A DNA stretch of 64,000 bases from Planctomycetota bacterium (GTDB lineage: Bacteria > Planctomycetota > UBA1135 > GCA-002686595), in the NCBI GenBank assembly GCA_016779205.1, contig JADHOC010000003.1, positions 62,001 to 126,000 on the forward strand. The letters run 5' to 3'. Under the pieces are notes generated by a model. The model did not search any database and was not told the DNA's origin. It worked only from the letters and a program-made list of their open reading frames with translations. Both the position numbers and the translations under genes were made by a program. The stretch's first letter is position 1, and each line of letters opens with the position of its first letter. This document shows, one piece after another, positions 61,196 to 64,000 of the stretch.

Positions 61196-63289
61196 GTGCT
61201 CCCCCCCCTCGCCCACCGCCTCCTCGGCCGCCTCGGCCGGACCACTGGCAGCGCCCTCCTCCTGCTGGCGGGCGCGCCGGCGGTCCTGGGCGGCGCCCTG
61301 GTCGAGCCGCCCCTCCGGCCGTCCGAGGTCCCCATCGTCGGCGCCCCCGAGGGCCTCCTGGACGACCTCGAGGAGGTCGCCGCTCCCTACGTGGAGCGCT
61401 TCAAGTCCGCCGGCCGGGCGGTCTACATCGACGACGCGGCCTACGAGCTCAAGCTGCTCCTGGCCGAGCGTGGCTACGCCTCGGCCGAGGTCGCCTACGA
61501 GGTGGACGGCGCCTCGGCCCGGCTCCTGGTGAGCGCGGGCGCCCGCTCGACCCTCGGGCCGGTCAACGTCACCGCTGACCCAGCCTGCCCCCTGAGCGAG
61601 GAGGACCTGTCGCGGTACGTCAGCGGGCCCCGGACCGGCCTGTTCGGTCGCGGTGACGTGCTCTACGTGAAGCGGCGAGTCGAGCGGAGCCCCAGGCGCG
61701 TGGTGGTCGACCTGGTGGCCCTCGGTCACCTCGAGGCCACCGCCAGCGTGGACGACCCGGGCCCCCGGGAGGAGGGCGGCGCCGTCACCGTGCAGCTGAA
61801 CGTGAACGCGGGCCCCCGCTACCGGCTGGAGCCCGCGGAGATCCTCGGCGAGGAGGGCCTCGAGCCGGAGGTGCTCGAGGCCATCCGGGAGGCCCAGCGA
61901 GACATCACCCCCCTCCGCCCCGACGAGGACCTCCCCTACGAGCCTCGGATCCCCGGGCGCGTCAGGAGCAGCGTGCTGGACGCCCTCGCCAGCCACGGCT
62001 ACCTCGACGCCGAGGTCCGCGTGGAGGCCGATGTGGACGCCGAGTCCCACCTCGTCCAGATGGAGATCTCCGTGGAGCCCGGCCCCCACGTGACCATCCG
62101 CGAGGTCCGCTTCGAGAGCGACGGGCGGACCCGGGAGAGCTTCCTCCGCTCGCGGCTGCAGCTGCGGCCCGGGGACGAGTTCAGCACGCGGGACGTGCGC
62201 GCGAGCGTCCGCGCCCTGTATCGCACGGGCCTCTTCTCGGAGGTGCGCTCCCGGGTCGAGGGCGAGGGCAACGAGAGGACCCTCGTGGTCCAGCTCGTGG
62301 AGCAGGAGTCCCTCGAGGTGTACTTCGAGCCGGGCTTCGGGAGCTACGAGCTCTTCCGCGGCACGGTCGGCGCGCGGGACCGGAACCTCTTCCGGTCAGG
62401 CATCGACGGCTCCGCCGAGGTGATGGTGGCCGTCCGGGCCCTCCGGGCGAGCGTGCGCCTCTCGGACCCGTGGTTCCTCAACGAGCAGGTCATCGGCGAC
62501 ATCCAGCTGGACTTCGAGCGCCGCCAGGAGCCCTCCTTCCTGAGGGAGAACCGCGGCATCGGGGCCTACGTCACGAAGGAGTGGAGCGGCGTCATGGCCA
62601 CGACCTTCGGGTATCAGTTCGGCCGCTCCGAGGCCAAGGACGTCAAGGTCGTGGACGACGACGTGGCGGACGCCCAGAACATCGTCAACGTGGCGGGCCT
62701 GACGCTCTCCCAGCGCTTCGACGACCGAGACGCCCTCTTCGCCCCCACCCGCGGGCTGTTCATGAACGCCTCGGTGGAGCTCGCCGCCGAGGGGCTGGGC
62801 TCCGAGCTCGAGTTCTTCCGCGGCAAGCTCTCCAGCTCCTGGTTCCGACGCCTGAACCCGGACACCGTGCTCGGCCTCAACCTCCGCGCGGGCCTGATCG
62901 CCCCGGCCTACGACGAGGAGTCCATCCCCATCCAGGAGCGTTTCTTCGCGGGCGGCGGGAACTCCGTCCGGTCCTTCCAGGAGAGCGAGCTCGGACCGAA
63001 GGACGTGAACGGAGAGCCCCTCGGGGGCGAGGTGTTCTCCACGGCGAGCATCGAGCTGCGCTACGAGATGGTCGGCGCCCTCCAGTCCGCGGCCTTCGTG
63101 GACGCGGGCTTCGTGGAGCGCCAGGCCGCGGACTTCTTCGACGTGGACGACGTCCGCCTCGGGATCGGGGTCGGGCTGCGTTACCTCCTCCCCATCGGTC
63201 CCCTCCGCCTGGACGGCGCGGTCAACCCCGACCCGCGCCCGGGCGAGGACGACTGGGTGATCCACTTCAGCATCGGCATGCCGTTCTGA
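61196..63289 (+). CDS. BamA/TamA-family outer-membrane protein
   Basis: The 697-aa protein begins at a GTG at 61196 with a signal peptide (TTGSALLLLAGAPAVLGGA). POTRA-like modules occupy ~40-370 (YELKLLLAERGYASAEVAYE, LDALASHGYLDAEVRVEADV, VRASVRALYRTGLFSEVRSR). The Omp85 barrel follows at ~380-697 (VYFEPGFGSYELFRGTVGAR, PIQERFFAGGGNSVRSFQES, LGIGVGLRYLLPIGPLRLDG). The RSF in that segment may be the (V/I)RG(F/Y)-type loop-6 motif. It ends with the outer-membrane signature aromatic residue (FSIGMPF). Immediately downstream of a TamB gene it most likely is the TamA-like partner rather than the essential BamA. Location: outer membrane. Confidence 0.9.
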   Translation: MLPPLAHRLLGRLGRTTGSALLLLAGAPAVLGGALVEPPLRPSEVPIVGAPEGLLDDLEEVAAPYVERFKSAGRAVYIDDAAYELKLLLAERGYASAEVAYEVDGASARLLVSAGARSTLGPVNVTADPACPLSEEDLSRYVSGPRTGLFGRGDVLYVKRRVERSPRRVVVDLVALGHLEATASVDDPGPREEGGAVTVQLNVNAGPRYRLEPAEILGEEGLEPEVLEAIREAQRDITPLRPDEDLPYEPRIPGRVRSSVLDALASHGYLDAEVRVEADVDAESHLVQMEISVEPGPHVTIREVRFESDGRTRESFLRSRLQLRPGDEFSTRDVRASVRALYRTGLFSEVRSRVEGEGNERTLVVQLVEQESLEVYFEPGFGSYELFRGTVGARDRNLFRSGIDGSAEVMVAVRALRASVRLSDPWFLNEQVIGDIQLDFERRQEPSFLRENRGIGAYVTKEWSGVMATTFGYQFGRSEAKDVKVVDDDVADAQNIVNVAGLTLSQRFDDRDALFAPTRGLFMNASVELAAEGLGSELEFFRGKLSSSWFRRLNPDTVLGLNLRAGLIAPAYDEESIPIQERFFAGGGNSVRSFQESELGPKDVNGEPLGGEVFSTASIELRYEMVGALQSAAFVDAGFVERQAADFFDVDDVRLGIGVGLRYLLPIGPLRLDGAVNPDPRPGEDDWVIHFSIGMPF

Positions 63290-63373
63290 TCGGGCGTCCC
63301 CCCCCCCGGCGCAGTCAGCGCTCAAGGGGGAGGCGGCTTGGGGTCGAGCCCGCGCGCGCCGTAGGCTGTGCGT

Positions 63374-63889
63374 GTGAAGTTCATCGACGGGATCGATCGC
63401 CTCAACACCCTCGTGGGGCGTACCGCGGCCTGGTCCGTGCTCCTGATGGCGCTGATCGGCGCCCTGAACGCGCTGGCGAGCTACCTCGAGCCCCTGGCTG
63501 GCCGGCGCCTCGCGTCCGTGGCCCTCGATGAGCTGCAGTGGTACCTGTTCAGCGCCCTCTTCCTGCTCGCCGCCCCGTGGGCGCTCCGGGAGAACGCCCA
63601 CGTGCGCGTGGACGTGACGTACGGCCGCCTCGGGCCCCGAGGCAAGGCCTGGACAGACCTCCTGGGCGGCGCGCTGCTGCTGCTCCCGTTCTGCATCTAC
63701 GCGCTGATCGTCAGCTTCCCCGCAGCCGCAGAGTCCCTGCGCACCGGCGAGGTCTCGCCCGACCCCGGCGGCCTCCCCAGGTGGCCGATCAAGGCGGTCC
63801 TCCCGGTGGCGTTCGTCCTACTCGCGCTGCAGGGCCTCGCGAACACCCTGCGCGCCGCCCAAGAGCTCCGGCGAGGGGGGGCGTCGTGA
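63374..63889 (+). CDS. TRAP transporter small permease (DctQ-type)
   Basis: The 171-aa product from the GTG at 63374 (MKFIDGIDRLNTLVGRTAAW; a GTG at 63368 is equally possible) has four membrane segments and the DctQ-type core ALDELQWYLFSALFLLAAPW with ALRENAHVRVDVTYGRLGPR. It forms the small membrane subunit of a tripartite ATP-independent periplasmic transporter. Its TGA overlaps the start of the large-subunit gene (GTGA). No DctP binding-protein gene is seen upstream. Confidence 0.88.
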   Translation: MKFIDGIDRLNTLVGRTAAWSVLLMALIGALNALASYLEPLAGRRLASVALDELQWYLFSALFLLAAPWALRENAHVRVDVTYGRLGPRGKAWTDLLGGALLLLPFCIYALIVSFPAAAESLRTGEVSPDPGGLPRWPIKAVLPVAFVLLALQGLANTLRAAQELRRGGAS

Positions 63890-64000
63890 ACGACTGGCTC
63901 GGCCCCCTGATGTTCGGCGTCGTGATGGCGCTGATCTTCGCCGGCTTCCCGGTGGCCTTCACCCTGGGAGGCGCGGCGCTGATCTTCGGCGCCATCGGCA
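63886..64000 (+). CDS. TRAP transporter large permease (DctM-type), 3'-truncated by window edge
   Basis: The first 38 codons read VNDWLGPLMFGVVMALIFAG then FPVAFTLGGAALIFGAIG, matching the N-terminal FPVAFTLGG segment of DctM large permeases. The GTG at 63886 overlaps the small subunit's TGA. The rest lies beyond the window. Confidence 0.8.
   Translation, partial: MNDWLGPLMFGVVMALIFAGFPVAFTLGGAALIFGAIG

Overview
The window is very GC-rich and densely coded, with no tRNA, rRNA or CRISPR array recognised. Several features point to a member of the Planctomycetota, probably one of the lineages rich in large secreted proteins. Four predicted secreted proteins share a C-terminal domain beginning near a YC-x-P-x4-NS motif and ending in a 'SNFTDA'-like tail. 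There are two giant BNR/sortilin-like proteins. A diderm envelope is indicated by TamB-like, BamA/TamA-like and AsmA-like genes. Sterol/hopanoid-type genes are present and many starts lack a Shine-Dalgarno sequence. The phylum is my inference; no 16S or ribosomal marker lies in the window.

Layout. 1-3.5 kb is an accessory zone: a 5'-truncated hypothetical gene, a secreted EF-hand-like protein between two copies of a 34-bp direct repeat, the last ~57 codons of an IS91-type transposase, and a broken 3' copy of the neighbouring cyclase gene. 3.1-8 kb holds a small membrane protein, a squalene-hopene-cyclase family gene with its DxDD motif, and a large secreted protein. 8.1-16.3 kb is a tightly packed eight-gene minus-strand cluster. 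In transcription order it encodes a flavin-dependent halogenase/geranylgeranyl-reductase-like FAD enzyme, a GcvH-like lipoyl carrier, a CobW/G3E GTPase, a small Cys protein, a 2[4Fe-4S] ferredoxin, a radical SAM enzyme, a DUF116::polyprenyl synthase fusion and a prenyltransferase-beta-like protein. I do not recognise this combination; it is the best candidate for an undescribed pathway, probably an isoprenoid-derived lipid or cofactor.

16.5-30.3 kb carries a secreted protein, an RRM RNA-binding protein, nagA, a membrane-anchored hypothetical protein, a BNR-repeat protein, a lone secretin-N-type protein, a methyltransferase, an AsmA-like protein and hemH. 30.4-35.2 kb is a methionine module: an ArsR-methyltransferase fusion regulator behind a palindromic operator, translationally coupled to metH. 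35.5-36.5 kb is a thioredoxin-fold protein whose CxxC first cysteine is encoded by an in-frame UGA (UGPC), followed by a hairpin, so it is a strong selenoprotein candidate. 36.7-42.4 kb has a GH20 hexosaminidase, a secreted FAD oxidoreductase, a hotdog protein and a nitronate-monooxygenase-like enzyme.

42.4-55 kb includes a secreted protein with a perfect-register tandem domain duplication, and an acyltransferase coupled to a fused two-subunit 2-oxoacid dehydrogenase E1. It also holds a tiny Cys/Lys-rich peptide behind a Fur-like box, a DinB-like protein, a two-domain fasciclin protein, a PmoA-like lipoprotein and a second sortilin-like protein interrupted by a PDZ domain. 55.3-64 kb has a two-subunit sodium:solute symporter, TamB plus BamA/TamA-family outer-membrane genes, and the start of a TRAP transporter. 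Tight coupling by TTGA, ATGA and GTGA junctions is frequent and helps choose the starts.
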